DNA of 64,000 bases from Candidatus Methanogranum gryphiswaldense (GCA_019262145.1 CP076745.1:555093-619092); one strand, 5' to 3'. Positions 15,443 through 24,113 are shown, numbered from the stretch's first letter. Notes: generated from the sequence alone by a model not told the origin. Numbers and translations are program-made.

Positions 15443-16378
15443 TTACGCCCAGTATGGTTTCTTAACAAATTTGTATGCCATTACCACGGCGGTAGCGGCT
15501 TCTCCGCACGCAGTGATGATCTGTTTGTATTTTCCAGGATAGTCAATGGCATCTCCGCAGGCGAATATTCCGTTGCGGTTTGTGGACATGTCGAAATTGA
15601 CCTTTACTAACCCATCTGGTGTTAGATCAAGGCTCCATTTCTTTAGATCGTCCAAGTTTGCATTTATACCGATATTGATAACGGCCAGATCGGTAGGGAT
15701 ATCCATGATCTTACCATTTTGAGATATTGTGACACTCTCGATGTGGTCCTTTCCGTTGAAAGAGATGACATTTGCATCCATGATCTTCCTTACATTGCTG
15801 TTCTTGAGATTTTCGACATTTACCTCATCCGCTCTGAATTCGGATTTGCGGTGTATAATGGTAGTATCTGTTACAGAGTCCGCTATCAGTGCCATTTCTA
15901 TTGCACTGTTACCCCCACCGAACATCACTACACTCTTTCCGACAAGTTCTTCTTTCTGCGGAAGTATGTATGTCACTCCCTTGTCGGTAAGTTCCTTTTC
16001 ACCAGGTACGTCCATTTTCTTGGGGTCAAAGCATCCCATTCCGATGGCAACTACAACAGATTTTGCATGATATGTGTTCTTTGTGGTCACGACAAGTAAT
16101 TCTTCGTCACCGTCGTTGATCTCCAGTACTTTCTCATATTCTTTGACATTGCACTCCATTGATTCGGCCTGTGCGTACATCTTATCAGCGAGTTTACGTG
16201 CTTGGACCGTTTCGAATGCAGGATAGTTGTGGATACCTTTTTCCGGATAAAGTGCTGTGAGCTGCCCGCCTACGCGACCAGACTCTAAAACCAAGGTGTT
16301 CATCATCTTCGATCTTGCATATATCCCTGCTGTCAATCCGGCTGGGCCGGCTCCGATGATGACTATGTCGTAACACAT
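15443..16378 (-). CDS. Thioredoxin-reductase-like flavoprotein, probably ferredoxin-NAD(P)+ reductase type
   Basis: 311 residues from the ATG at 16378. FAD site GAGPAGLTAGIYA (about residue 9), NAD(P) site GGGNSAIEMALIA (about 157) and the C-terminal GIFACGDAIDYPGKYKQI are typical of the family. The redox CxxC of thioredoxin reductases is missing: the corresponding stretch reads VTYILPQKEEL. The GGQLTALYPEKGIHNYPAF segment resembles TrxR-like ferredoxin-NADP reductases, and a ferredoxin gene lies alongside. A TATA-like TTTTATATC about 27 bases before the ATG points to a leaderless message starting here rather than at 16432. Confidence 0.85.
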   Translation of the reverse strand: MCYDIVIIGAGPAGLTAGIYARSKMMNTLVLESGRVGGQLTALYPEKGIHNYPAFETVQARKLADKMYAQAESMECNVKEYEKVLEINDGDEELLVVTTKNTYHAKSVVVAIGMGCFDPKKMDVPGEKELTDKGVTYILPQKEELVGKSVVMFGGGNSAIEMALIADSVTDTTIIHRKSEFRADEVNVENLKNSNVRKIMDANVISFNGKDHIESVTISQNGKIMDIPTDLAVINIGINANLDDLKKWSLDLTPDGLVKVNFDMSTNRNGIFACGDAIDYPGKYKQIITACGEAATAVVMAYKFVKKPYWA

Positions 16379-16591
16379 GTTGCACGGGCTTATTGTTTTT
16401 TGATATAAAATTGTGTTCCTGGAAATATGCAAAAAAATGGTGCTTTCTGTTACTGTGATTAAGATTTTATATGCAATTCGAAGTAAATTTACGAATTACG
16501 TATTATTATTGAGTAGTTTTGTAATTTATTTAAATTTTAAGATTTTCAAGCAACCTATAAATATTGATATTGTATGCTGGACTTGTTAATT

Positions 16592-16696
16592 ATGCAGACT
16601 GATGTTATGGAATTCGTATTGCTGGTAGTGGTCATGGCAATTTATCTGGGAGCTATCGCTTTCATAAACAAGGACAAGACCGACGAGTATAATTGA
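16592..16696 (+). CDS. 34-residue single-helix membrane protein
   Basis: The frame ATG-TGA encodes one hydrophobic helix (about residues 6-24) followed by a charged tail (NKDKTDEYN). A TATA-like CTATAAATA at about 16555 is suitably placed upstream. The helix plus the KTDEY tail resembles the first helix of sodium:solute symporters (YLxxG, then KTxDDY), so it could be a remnant or a small accessory subunit. No symporter follows. Family not identified. Confidence 0.5.
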   Translation: MQTDVMEFVLLVVVMAIYLGAIAFINKDKTDEYN

Positions 16697-16782
16697 TACT
16701 ATTGCCGTCCGATAGGGTTTTAATCACTTACTAAAGGTAACTGTCATATAGTGGTACTAACATTTGGTTAGTAGGTAATAAA

Positions 16783-17181
16783 ATGACATCAATACCTGCA
16801 AAAGTTACAGATCTTATGAAAAAAGAAGGGACCGTAAAAGTATTGGTAACTTCTTCTAAAGCGGGAGTTCCCCACGCAATTGCCGCGGGGGCAATAATGT
16901 CTCCTTCGCCAGATAAGCTTGTGTTTGGAGAGGTACTTTCAAAGGTCTCTACGAAGAATCTTGCGGAGAATGATAAGGCTGCATTCCTGATTGTCAATGG
17001 CATGGAGTCGTATGAGATCGGCTGTAAGGTAAAAGCAAAGCTTACAAGCGGTCCTGAGCTCGACGGCATGAATAAAGCACTCGAGGCGTTCCACCTTAAA
17101 GCTAGCGCATTATGGGTTTTCGATGTGCAGAGCGTCTATGAACAGGGCGCAAATCCGAATGCCGGAAAGAAGCTCGCGTAA
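16783..17181 (+). CDS. Pyridoxamine 5'-phosphate oxidase-like FMN-binding split-barrel protein
   Basis: 132 residues. TVKVLVTSSKAGVPHAIAAGAI and the strand KAAFLIVNGMESYEIGCKVKA fit the PNPOx-like split barrel that binds FMN in a dimer interface. Substrate unknown; archaeal members are often loosely called flavin reductases or general stress proteins. It is followed by a diverged paralogue 76 bases downstream with the same C-terminal pattern (FDVQSVY, NAGKKL against FTVNSAY, KAGTKVL), so the pair arose by duplication. Confidence 0.8.
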   Translation: MTSIPAKVTDLMKKEGTVKVLVTSSKAGVPHAIAAGAIMSPSPDKLVFGEVLSKVSTKNLAENDKAAFLIVNGMESYEIGCKVKAKLTSGPELDGMNKALEAFHLKASALWVFDVQSVYEQGANPNAGKKLA

Positions 17182-17257
17182 ATCTCATTTTTAAACTATT
17201 TCCAAATATTTTATCATTGAAGTTTTAATTATCAGAATGTCATATTCGGGTGATAAT

Positions 17258-17656
17258 ATGACCGAACTCATACCTCTCTTGATGGACATGCTCAAGCGTC
17301 CAGAAACACACAAGGTGCTGTCCACAGTATCGCCTGAGGGCAAACCTCATTCCGTGATATGTGGCAGTTTGATTGTCACCGATCCATGCACTATTATGGT
17401 TGGTCAGGTGTATATGCATCAGACATCCGTCAATATAACAGCTAATCGTGATGTCGAGTTCCTTGTTTGGTCGGGGGCACAGGCGTATTCCATTCAAGCT
17501 ACGCTCAGTTCCATTCTTACTGAGGGTCCAGAGATGGAAAAGATGGAACAGCTTCTTGGAAAGATGAATATGAAGCCACTCTCTGTCTTTGTCTTTACAG
17601 TGAACTCTGCGTACGATGAAGGGATAACGCCAAAGGCGGGAACAAAGGTACTTTGA
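17258..17656 (+). CDS. Pyridoxamine 5'-phosphate oxidase-like split-barrel protein (paralogue)
   Basis: 132 residues from the ATG at 17258, preceded by GGGTGATA at suitable spacing; an in-frame ATG at 17237 would add seven residues. HKVLSTVSPEGKPHSVICGSL and VEFLVWSGAQAYSIQATL match the split-barrel core. Same length and C-terminal pattern as the upstream paralogue. The stop codon overlaps the start of the next gene by one base. Confidence 0.8.
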   Translation: MTELIPLLMDMLKRPETHKVLSTVSPEGKPHSVICGSLIVTDPCTIMVGQVYMHQTSVNITANRDVEFLVWSGAQAYSIQATLSSILTEGPEMEKMEQLLGKMNMKPLSVFVFTVNSAYDEGITPKAGTKVL

Positions 17657-17880
17657 TGTTGGAGAAACAAAGGTCCAGGAACAATATGATAATGTTGTCC
17701 GGGGGGATACTGGCGACAATCGGATTGATCGCCATATTTATGGATTATAAAGTGGCAGGGATCTGTATTCTTGTTTTAGGTGTCGCAGTGTTGATGATAT
17801 CCTATTCCGTGTCCACTTTCTTTTTCAGAATGGATATGAAGGAAACTTTCGAGAATACAAAGAAGAAAGATGATAAATAA
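17656..17880 (+). CDS. Small two-helix membrane protein
   Basis: 74 residues from the ATG that shares its A with the upstream TGA (TGATG at 17654-17658). Two hydrophobic helices (about 11-29 and 34-56), then a charged tail. Translationally coupled to the split-barrel flavin protein. No family recognised. Confidence 0.6.
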   Translation: MLEKQRSRNNMIMLSGGILATIGLIAIFMDYKVAGICILVLGVAVLMISYSVSTFFFRMDMKETFENTKKKDDK

Positions 17881-17888
17881 GTGGTTTG

Positions 17889-17912
17889 GGAGTTGGACAA
17901 AGTCCAAACTCA
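17889..17912. terminator. Hairpin between convergent genes
   Basis: GAGTTGGAC and GTCCAAACTC form a stem around AAA, with a one-base bulge. It lies between the convergent genes ending at 17880 and 17910 and could serve both strands, though no long T run follows. Confidence 0.4.
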
Positions 17913-18125
17913 GAATCTTCTGCGCCTGTCGCCGTGATCTTCTGGCTGGTGCTTCTTAAAGCAATCCTTGCAGTAGACTGGACGTCCCTGTGTGGGTTTA
18001 AAAGGTACTTCGCATTCCTGTCCGCAGTCGGAGCAGGTAGCTTTGAAAAATTCTTTGGGTTGATCCCTGTTGCTGCTACCGCTGCTGCTGTTCCTATATC
18101 CACCGCTTCCGCTTCCGTAGGCCAT
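17910..18125 (-). CDS. Small zinc-binding CxxC-CxxC protein
   Basis: 71 residues. A glycine/serine-rich head is followed by CSDCGQECEVPFKP and VYCKDCF, giving two CxxC pairs about 17 residues apart, as in the CxxC-x17-CxxC zinc-ribbon family, and an arginine-rich tail (GDRRRRF). Such proteins are common in Euryarchaeota and bacteria near RNA-related genes, but their role is unknown. Nucleic-acid contact is suggested only by the basic tail. Confidence 0.75.
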   Translation of the reverse strand: MAYGSGSGGYRNSSSGSSNRDQPKEFFKATCSDCGQECEVPFKPTQGRPVYCKDCFKKHQPEDHGDRRRRF

Positions 18126-18310
18126 TTCTATTCCTCTATTATTTTATTGGTATTCCCAATATTCTGCCTAAACCAATCTAATGGATTCGGAGCAATATCT
18201 TGAATGCCTGTATTCTGGACAAGCGACTTAGTTTAAAAAGATTGCGGTACGACAAAGAGAAAGTGAATTTTTTAAATTTGGAGTAGGTTAAGAGGTTTTG
18301 TCTATCTGGC

Positions 18311-18538
18311 TCAAACATCTGATCTAGTTTCTAACGCTTTTTTCAGTTGGGAGACCTCTTCATTAGAGAGTGTAATGCCCTTCCCCATCTTTGTTCCGTC
18401 GGGAGACCATTCTCTGATATCGTATTTGGGTTCTCTGTCGTTCCAGCTAATAAGGTTGAGTTCTTTGGTCCATCCTTTAGATGATTCGGAGAGGACGGCG
18501 ATCCTCTCGACGACCTCGTACTTGAATTCGACTGCCAT
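18311..18538 (-). CDS. PC4/YdbC-like ssDNA-binding protein
   Basis: 75 residues from the ATG at 18538; an AGGAG site lies ten bases upstream, while the frame itself extends to 18562. The strand pattern FKYEVVERIAVLSES, KELNLISWNDREPKYDIREW and KMGKGITLSNEEVSQLKKAL matches the PC4/YdbC fold, with four strands and a C-terminal helix that dimerises and binds single-stranded DNA. Transcription- or repair-related binding is the family expectation. It stands alone. Confidence 0.65.
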   Translation of the reverse strand: MAVEFKYEVVERIAVLSESSKGWTKELNLISWNDREPKYDIREWSPDGTKMGKGITLSNEEVSQLKKALETRSDV

Positions 18539-18755
18539 GTTGCCATGCTCCTGCTGGACCAAATGTATGTCATTATTATATTTAAATAAAATTAGGAAGT
18601 AAATACAGTTCTTCGGAGGCTGCCCTGAATACGCAAAGATATTTTAACCCATCGATAAAATATACAACTGCCAATAAAAAATATTGGTTCTGGGTCATTT
18701 AAAATTAGTTGTTTCTACGAATAATATATATAACGCAAAAGTACGTACGGAGCCT

Positions 18756-19367
18756 ATGTCATTCTTTGACAATCCCAAAAATTTCGGAACCGCAATGTTA
18801 CTTGCGGGTTTGATAGCAGCGCTTGTATCGTTGATCGGAATAATATCAGAAGCTTTGTCCTCTGATGTAAGTGTAGGTCTTATAATCGTTGCGGTAGGAG
18901 CTTTGATATACGGTCTGATGATCGCAGCAATAGGACAGAAGATACGTGTAGGTGAGATATCCCAGAAGATCAAAATTCTTGGTAGTTTCATCGCCGTGGT
19001 CGGAGCAGGATTCATCGTTAAAGGATTCTTCTCAATGATTGGAGAGACCGTTGACAATGCTGATGATCTCGGTATCGCGGTTGTTGGATTCTTTGTTGCG
19101 TTGATTCTCGGTATAATTGCAATCTATATATCAAGGACCATAACAGACGGACAGACAACAACAATGGACAGAGTATTCTGGATTGTTCTTCTCGTCATAT
19201 TCGTCATAATGATAATTGCAAGCCTTGTTGGAATATTCTCTATTTTAGATGGCGGAGCTATCGGAATATTGAATGCCGTTGCCAGCATTTGTAACGTAGT
19301 CGTATACGCTTCTTTGTTGGTTGTTCTTCTTTCTGACGATGTCAAGAAAGAGCTTGGAATGGCTTAA
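18756..19367 (+). CDS. Integral membrane protein, about six helices
   Basis: 203 residues from the ATG at 18756. The TATA-like AATATATATAA about 30 bases upstream and a CGGAG just before the ATG support this start over 18684. Five to six hydrophobic helices arranged as pairs, with short charged loops. No family recognised. The gene is monocistronic and is followed by 240 bases without a gene. Confidence 0.6.
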   Translation: MSFFDNPKNFGTAMLLAGLIAALVSLIGIISEALSSDVSVGLIIVAVGALIYGLMIAAIGQKIRVGEISQKIKILGSFIAVVGAGFIVKGFFSMIGETVDNADDLGIAVVGFFVALILGIIAIYISRTITDGQTTTMDRVFWIVLLVIFVIMIIASLVGIFSILDGGAIGILNAVASICNVVVYASLLVVLLSDDVKKELGMA

Positions 19368-19607
19368 ACAACTATCAAAATCTAAACTTTTTTCATTTTT
19401 TTTACTATTTTTTCGATGCTACAATCAAATAATATGGCAACAGTTCCAGATTAAGTTAATGAAGATCATTTGTCAAAAATCAAAGGTTCAAATAACCATC
19501 CACAATGATTATAACTACGTAGGCATTACATTCATTGTCAGGTTATTTGCTTGACAGTTGGATGAACCAAAAAATGGTCTATTGCATTGTTGACAGGTGT
19601 GCATGAT

Positions 19608-20882
19608 ATGGATCTGCTCGTACTTGCCATTATTATTTCGATGATTTTGTTAGTTTCCTTATCTGCTATGTTCTCGGCATCGGAGATCGCGTATTCAAGC
19701 TTGAATCAGATAAGATTAAAGAACATGGTAGCAGAAGGTGTCAAGAAGGCTGATGTGGCACTTGATAATTGGGAGCATTTCGATAAGATCCTCACAACAG
19801 TTCTAGTGGGTAATAACATTGTGAATATTGCTGCTTCCACGCTTTGTACAATGTTATTTGTGGCTCTATTTGGTGATGCATATGGTGTCCTGTTGGCTAC
19901 GGCTTTCATGATCACAGTGTTATTGATATTTGGAGAGATAACGCCTAAAACACTTGCAAAAAGAAATCCTGAGAAATTTGCGATTAAGATCGCTAACATC
20001 ATAAAGTTTACAGCTGTGGTCCTTTCACCAATGATATGGGCTTTCCTTGCGATAACTCGCTCTATGACTAAAAGGGGAGAAAAAAAGGATTCGCCAACAC
20101 TTACCGAAGATGAGCTATATTTCATGATAGACGAGATCCAGGAGGAAGGAACCATTGAGAAGAGAGAGAGCGATCTTATCAAGTCTGCCATTCTCTTTGA
20201 TGACATCATGGTCTCAGAGATATACACTCCGAGGGTAGACATTACGGCAGTGGACATCAGGACCGATGTCGAGGACATGAGGCGTCTTTTCATCGAATCT
20301 GAATATTCCAGGATACCTGTTTTTGATACGACGATCGATCGTATAATCGGGGTAGTGTATTCAAAGGACTTCTACTCTAGATACGTAAATGGTAAAGAAT
20401 TCAAGCTGACGGACGTAATAAGACCTGTAAGATTTGTTCCGGAGAGCATGAGCATCGCGACCCTTTTGAACGATCTGCAGAGAAGCAAGCTTCATATGGC
20501 CGTTGTTCTGGATAACTATGGTGGCACTATGGGTATTGTCTGTTTAGAGGATATCCTTGAGGAGCTTGTCGGAGAGATATGGGACGAGAACGATGAGGTC
20601 AAGATACCTGTAACCAAGATGAATGATGGTTCGTATACGGTACTCGGTGAGGCCAATATGATCGATGCCATGCGTGAGATGGGATTGGAATTCAAACCTG
20701 AAGAAGGATTCTCAGGTAGTGTCAGTGGATTCATTCATCACAATTTGCAGAAGATACCTCATAAGGGAGATTCCATTGAATTAGACAATGTTACGATAGT
20801 GGTCAGCACCATGAAAAGTCGCAGGATAAAGGAAGCAAGGTTCATTCCGCGCAATTCGTTGGGCCGGATTGGTTCTGCTTGA
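19608..20882 (+). CDS. CNNM/CorC (hemolysin-C type) transporter-like protein
   Basis: 424 residues from the ATG at 19608, with AGGTG at suitable spacing. Domains in order: DUF21 membrane region of four helices (about 1-190, with VLLVSLSAMFSASEIAYSS, GEITPKTLAKRNPEKFA), a CBS pair (about 205-330, VYTPR-type ISEIYTPRVDI and AVVLDNYGGTMGIVCLEDILEELVGEI), and the CorC_HlyC domain (about 345-424). Relatives export Mg2+ or sodium-couple divalent-ion flux, with ATP-Mg bound at the CBS pair. Its last 41 bases overlap the convergent RNA-binding-protein gene. Confidence 0.9.
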   Translation: MDLLVLAIIISMILLVSLSAMFSASEIAYSSLNQIRLKNMVAEGVKKADVALDNWEHFDKILTTVLVGNNIVNIAASTLCTMLFVALFGDAYGVLLATAFMITVLLIFGEITPKTLAKRNPEKFAIKIANIIKFTAVVLSPMIWAFLAITRSMTKRGEKKDSPTLTEDELYFMIDEIQEEGTIEKRESDLIKSAILFDDIMVSEIYTPRVDITAVDIRTDVEDMRRLFIESEYSRIPVFDTTIDRIIGVVYSKDFYSRYVNGKEFKLTDVIRPVRFVPESMSIATLLNDLQRSKLHMAVVLDNYGGTMGIVCLEDILEELVGEIWDENDEVKIPVTKMNDGSYTVLGEANMIDAMREMGLEFKPEEGFSGSVSGFIHHNLQKIPHKGDSIELDNVTIVVSTMKSRRIKEARFIPRNSLGRIGSA

Positions 20883-21303
20883 ATGTGGATAAGAATTCAA
20901 TCAGATTCCTTGTTGCTATCTCTTTCTTTGCTGGATGAGAGGTAACCTTTCCTGTGATCGAGATGACATCTCCATGGTGTGCCATTGCGAATTCGCCTTG
21001 TACGGCCTTTTGCTTGTCCAGTCTAAGGTAGAACACGCACTCATCATCGATACGGTCGTCAATGTCAGCGATAACGGCCTCTATCAAAGTTGTTGGTAAT
21101 TTGGAGAACAGCAAGATGAATTCCTTCTGTTTCTTGAGTTCTTCCTGCATGATGATCAAATGGTTGCCGTGTTCGCCATCGCATACCTCCACATCGAATT
21201 CGTCGTTGCCTATCAGGTTTGTCATGGTCTCGTGTATCAGATCTTCATTCTCAGTGGAGTAACAAAAGGTCTGTACTCTTAACCAGTGGAAGTTGCCTTG
21301 CAT
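20842..21303 (-). CDS. Archaeal RNA-binding protein, exosome-associated type (COG1325)
   Basis: 153 residues. The N-terminal WLRVQTFCYSTENEDLIHETMTNLIG and the later VFYLRLDKQKAVQGEFAMAH and DVISITGKVTSHPAK match the archaeal family related to ribosomal L5, annotated as exosome subunit or RNA-binding protein. RNA processing or decay is the expected role, by family only. The 3' end overlaps the CNNM-type gene by 41 bases tail to tail. Start ATG at 21303; the next gene upstream ends at 21308. Confidence 0.8.
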   Translation of the reverse strand: MQGNFHWLRVQTFCYSTENEDLIHETMTNLIGNDEFDVEVCDGEHGNHLIIMQEELKKQKEFILLFSKLPTTLIEAVIADIDDRIDDECVFYLRLDKQKAVQGEFAMAHHGDVISITGKVTSHPAKKEIATRNLIEFLSTFKQNQSGPTNCAE

Positions 21304-21307
21304 GATA

Positions 21308-21790
21308 TCATGTATCCTGTTTCTCTTTTAAAACGATGTTTCTGGGTACTAGAGCTGCTATTGTTTCTGGATCTGCGGAGGAAAGCGTTATAACGTTTCT
21401 TCCCATCAGTTTGAACGATATCCCGCGTTCGTATCCGTGGCAGATATAGTTCTTGTACTTAACATTCTTCGATCCCCATCCACTGTAGTTTCTTATGACG
21501 TCAATATCGCCGGTTTTGTGGTCTATGACTTCGGTAAATTTCACTACCCTTTTTTTGACATATTTTATTGTTATCGTACTGTCATCAATGATGATATGAA
21601 GTCTCAGAAGGTAGAATAACAAAATAACAGCGGCGAATACGATGGTTGCAATGTAGAACATCCACATTTCCGTTCCGATGTTCATTTGAGTGCAAATGAG
21701 GATGAATATGTCGGATGCGATCAGTATTAGTAGAAGCATTTGGAATGCTATCTTCGATATCAGGAATTCGGTTTCCTCATATGCTGCCAT
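21308..21790 (-). CDS. Two-helix membrane protein with a PH-like cytoplasmic domain
   Basis: 160 residues from the ATG at 21790. The frame runs back to 21970 through tRNA-Ile, and the ATG at 21889 coincides with a TATA-like sequence (CAATATAAACC), so the shorter start is more credible. Two adjacent hydrophobic helices (about 13-58) are followed by a beta-rich domain (IIIDDSTITIKYVKKRVVKF, GISFKLMGRNVITLSSADPE) resembling bacterial PH-like membrane proteins. It ends 5 bases before the RNA-binding-protein gene, so the two are likely cotranscribed. Function unknown. Confidence 0.6.
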   Translation of the reverse strand: MAAYEETEFLISKIAFQMLLLILIASDIFILICTQMNIGTEMWMFYIATIVFAAVILLFYLLRLHIIIDDSTITIKYVKKRVVKFTEVIDHKTGDIDVIRNYSGWGSKNVKYKNYICHGYERGISFKLMGRNVITLSSADPETIAALVPRNIVLKEKQDT

Positions 21791-21910
21791 GCAATCCTGG
21801 ATGATGTAGGTGGTTATCTGTGTTTCGTTAATAGATGCTTTATGGCTAGTGTTCGAAGACACATTAAAGGTAAGGTTTATATTGTACATCCTTATTCGAG
21901 GGATAACTGA

Positions 21911-21985
21911 GGGCCCATAGCTTAGACCGGCTGGAGCGCCCGGCTGATAACCGGGAGGTCGTGCGTTCAAATCGCATTGGGCCCA
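21911..21985 (+). tRNA. tRNA-Ile(GAT)
   Basis: 75 bases with acceptor GGGCCCA/TGGGCCC, anticodon stem CCCGG/CCGGG around CTGATAA (anticodon GAT), and a T-arm with GTTCAAATC. Discriminator A; CCA not encoded. Its 3' end is the integration site of the 10.6 kb element: the last 12 bases plus one recur at 32609. Confidence 0.96.
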
Positions 21986-21986
21986 C
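21974..21986 (+). repeat. attL core
   Basis: Left copy of the 13-bp repeat GCATTGGGCCCAC, covering the end of tRNA-Ile, so the tRNA stays intact after integration. Confidence 0.88.
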
Positions 21987-22087
21987 TCATTTTGTTACCC
22001 AGATGTTCGTTTTTTTAACTGAATAGATTTCTTCATTGTTTTTGTTATATTTGGTTTTTATTATGCAATCTTTATTTCTCTTTTAAA

Positions 22088-22194
22088 GTTAACATGTTAA
22101 CAATATTACTATATTTTTAATATATCTGGATGTATGATTTTTATTAGAATTAATTTGTTAACTTTGAGTTAACTTTTGAAACATTTTTGTTAAC
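22088..22194. promoter_or_regulatory. Cluster of five GTTAAC palindromes beside attL
   Basis: GTTAAC occurs at 22088, 22096, 22157, 22168 and 22189 in 107 bases, with a near copy (GTTAAT) at 22210. The interval 21987-22424 has no gene and is otherwise plain AT-rich sequence. A second GTTAAC cluster lies just before the integrase. Integrase arm sites or regulator operators are the likely readings. Confidence 0.6.
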
Positions 22195-22424
22195 TTACAT
22201 CTTCTTTTTGTTAATTTTCTTTTAATTTAGTATCGTATCTAATAGATATGAAATAGAATACCCTAATTATTTATTAAACTCGAGATCAAAAATAATTTAC
22301 ACTGTGCTGTGATTTTTTAGATTTAGTTGATAGGTAAATCCAATTAAAAAAGTAATTTTTTTTTGAGATAGAGATTTTGAAAGCAATCAAAATAGCATCA
22401 TTTTATTTTTGTATTAGCTTATTT

Positions 22425-23069
22425 TTACGAAGGGGTTAATATTCTTCCATATGCGGTGCAAATATGTTCTTTTTTACAATCACATTTCCAAATATGTATT
22501 TCTGAAAATATTTTTTCGGGAGATGTTATTTCAAATTCTATTTTATTTTTACGATGTGAATATGGACAACTGAATTCTACGTTCAGAATTACTCCCAGTT
22601 CTTCAGTTTGCGATTCGTTATTGTTTGTAGATTTTAATGATGGTTTTAGATCATAAGGTAATTTACAATGATTAGCGACAATCAAAGAAATGGTTTCCGA
22701 TATTTTAAGAAATTTTATATCTTCTTTTACAAGTGCATTATGTAAATCGTTGTGGTCTCTAATCAGTAATGAAAATTTTTTTATTGTGTCTGTGTAGACT
22801 AGTGTGGGTACTTGATAAATTATTACAGTAGGTTTTGGTTTTTTTACAAGAATGCCTTTTTGTTCTAATGATTTAAAAGCTTCTTTCATTTTCTTATATT
22901 TATGTGTTGGTATTGATTGAAGGAGATCATTTTCTGAAATTTCTTTTCCACCTCCAATTCCTGCAGAGACCAATCTGCGGAAGACTAGCCACTCATAGTT
23001 ACTATATTTGGTGAGGCAATCTATTTCCCCATTCGTGATGTCTGGCCACCATTTTCTTATCTCGAGCAT
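22425..23069 (-). CDS. Winged-helix protein with a C-terminal cysteine cluster
   Basis: 214 residues. The N-terminal 85 residues (YSNYEWLVFRRLVSAG, EISENDLLQSIP, KMKEAFKSLEQKGILVKK, TVIIYQV) have the helix-turn-helix plus wing pattern of MarR-like regulators. The C-terminal part carries CPYSHRKNK and WKCDCKKEHICTAYG, which could bind zinc. Divergent from the next gene across 45 bases holding TATA-like sequences on both strands, so it may control that promoter. No specific family recognised. Confidence 0.6.
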   Translation of the reverse strand: MLEIRKWWPDITNGEIDCLTKYSNYEWLVFRRLVSAGIGGGKEISENDLLQSIPTHKYKKMKEAFKSLEQKGILVKKPKPTVIIYQVPTLVYTDTIKKFSLLIRDHNDLHNALVKEDIKFLKISETISLIVANHCKLPYDLKPSLKSTNNNESQTEELGVILNVEFSCPYSHRKNKIEFEITSPEKIFSEIHIWKCDCKKEHICTAYGRILTPS

Positions 23070-23114
23070 TCAATAACATTATATATTTTACTTATATATA
23101 GATATCTCATTACA

Positions 23115-23780
23115 ATGAGTTGTCTAATCACAATGACTAAATATAGTATATGTGATATTAGCGGTGCAGAGGCAACAGAAATGAGGACCCCTCAAGAGAT
23201 AGTAATGACTATCGCATATTCATTGAAAGATGGGAAGAAGGGAGATGAATATTCGGTAGCAGACATATCGAAAAGTACACAACTTCACTACATGACGACA
23301 AGCGATTACTTGAGTCTTATAGAGTATATCCAAGAGAATATACCAAAAATAAATAAAATTGATTCAAGGGGCAAAGCTAGAATCGTCATAATAAATGAAA
23401 TGGAATCAGACTATTCTCAAAAGGAGAAAATAATGCTAACTATGTTTGATAAGGCGGCATTCAGTAAAGATTCGGCACTTGTTATAAAAAATGCAGAAGA
23501 CTGCATAGATGCCGCCATATCTGAAAAATTAGTACTTGAGTCCATAAAGGGAAGATATTACCTTACAACTAACGGCATAATGGAAGCTGCGAAATTTGCG
23601 GAAAAGAGAGCAGAAAAAATGATGGATTTGAGTGTAAAATCTAAAAAAGAATGCCTAAATTATGAATTAGAAGATAAAGAAGAAGTGTGGCATAAGTGCA
23701 ATGACTGTTTAGAAAATGGCTACAAACAAACAGGAATTACAGATACAATACGCTGTCTTCCATCTTCTCTTGCAGCTTAA
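23115..23780 (+). CDS. Winged-helix-type regulator of the element
   Basis: 221 residues. The N-terminal 80 residues (TPQEIVMTIAYSLKDG, YSVADISKSTQLHYMTTSDYLSLI, INKIDSRGKARIVII) look like a winged helix. A second helical part and a short HKCNDCLENG cysteine motif follow. A TATA-like CTTATATATAG at about 23089 would give a leaderless start at 23115; the ATG at 23133 is an alternative. Divergent from the winged-helix gene to its left and followed after 15 bases by a DUF3467-like gene, probably one operon. Confidence 0.55.
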   Translation: MSCLITMTKYSICDISGAEATEMRTPQEIVMTIAYSLKDGKKGDEYSVADISKSTQLHYMTTSDYLSLIEYIQENIPKINKIDSRGKARIVIINEMESDYSQKEKIMLTMFDKAAFSKDSALVIKNAEDCIDAAISEKLVLESIKGRYYLTTNGIMEAAKFAEKRAEKMMDLSVKSKKECLNYELEDKEEVWHKCNDCLENGYKQTGITDTIRCLPSSLAA

Positions 23781-23795
23781 TAGTGGGGGATTAGG

Positions 23796-24113
23796 ATGGA
23801 AAATATAGAAGAAAAAAAACAACAAATAAAGAAGGGAAGATCTCAGTCGTTCTCTAAGGTATATGCAACCAATGTATTAGTCTCGGAAACTGACTCAGAT
23901 GTCAGATTGTATGGATTTAATGAAATTCTAAATATAGACGATACAGAAAAAGTAGCGATAAGCGATGGAGAATTGATATTAACATTCTCTGCGACAATTC
24001 TCCTTTACGAACAATTGAAAAAGATAGTAGAAAAATGGAATGAAACAGATAAGAAAGTGGAAATTTCAGAAGTTAGAAGAGCAACATTAGAGAATTTATT
24101 GAAAGATTTCTGA
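23796..24113 (+). CDS. DUF3467-like small protein
   Basis: 105 residues. FSKVYATNVLVSETDSDVRLYGFNEI, a short gap, then ELILTFSATILLYEQLKKIVEKW follows the DUF3467 pattern of a beta-rich half and a helix that begins after a strand. Function of that family is unknown. It lies 15 bases after the winged-helix gene, with AGG directly before the ATG. The match is by pattern only. Confidence 0.5.
   Translation: MENIEEKKQQIKKGRSQSFSKVYATNVLVSETDSDVRLYGFNEILNIDDTEKVAISDGELILTFSATILLYEQLKKIVEKWNETDKKVEISEVRRATLENLLKDF

Noticed and set aside
15443-16378. Calling the flavoprotein a thioredoxin reductase
   Set aside because: The redox-active CxxC is absent from the expected position.
22016-22424. Possible CRISPR or tandem repeat array in the AT-rich start of the element
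   Set aside because: Only short GTTAAC palindromes recur; there are no regular repeat-spacer units.
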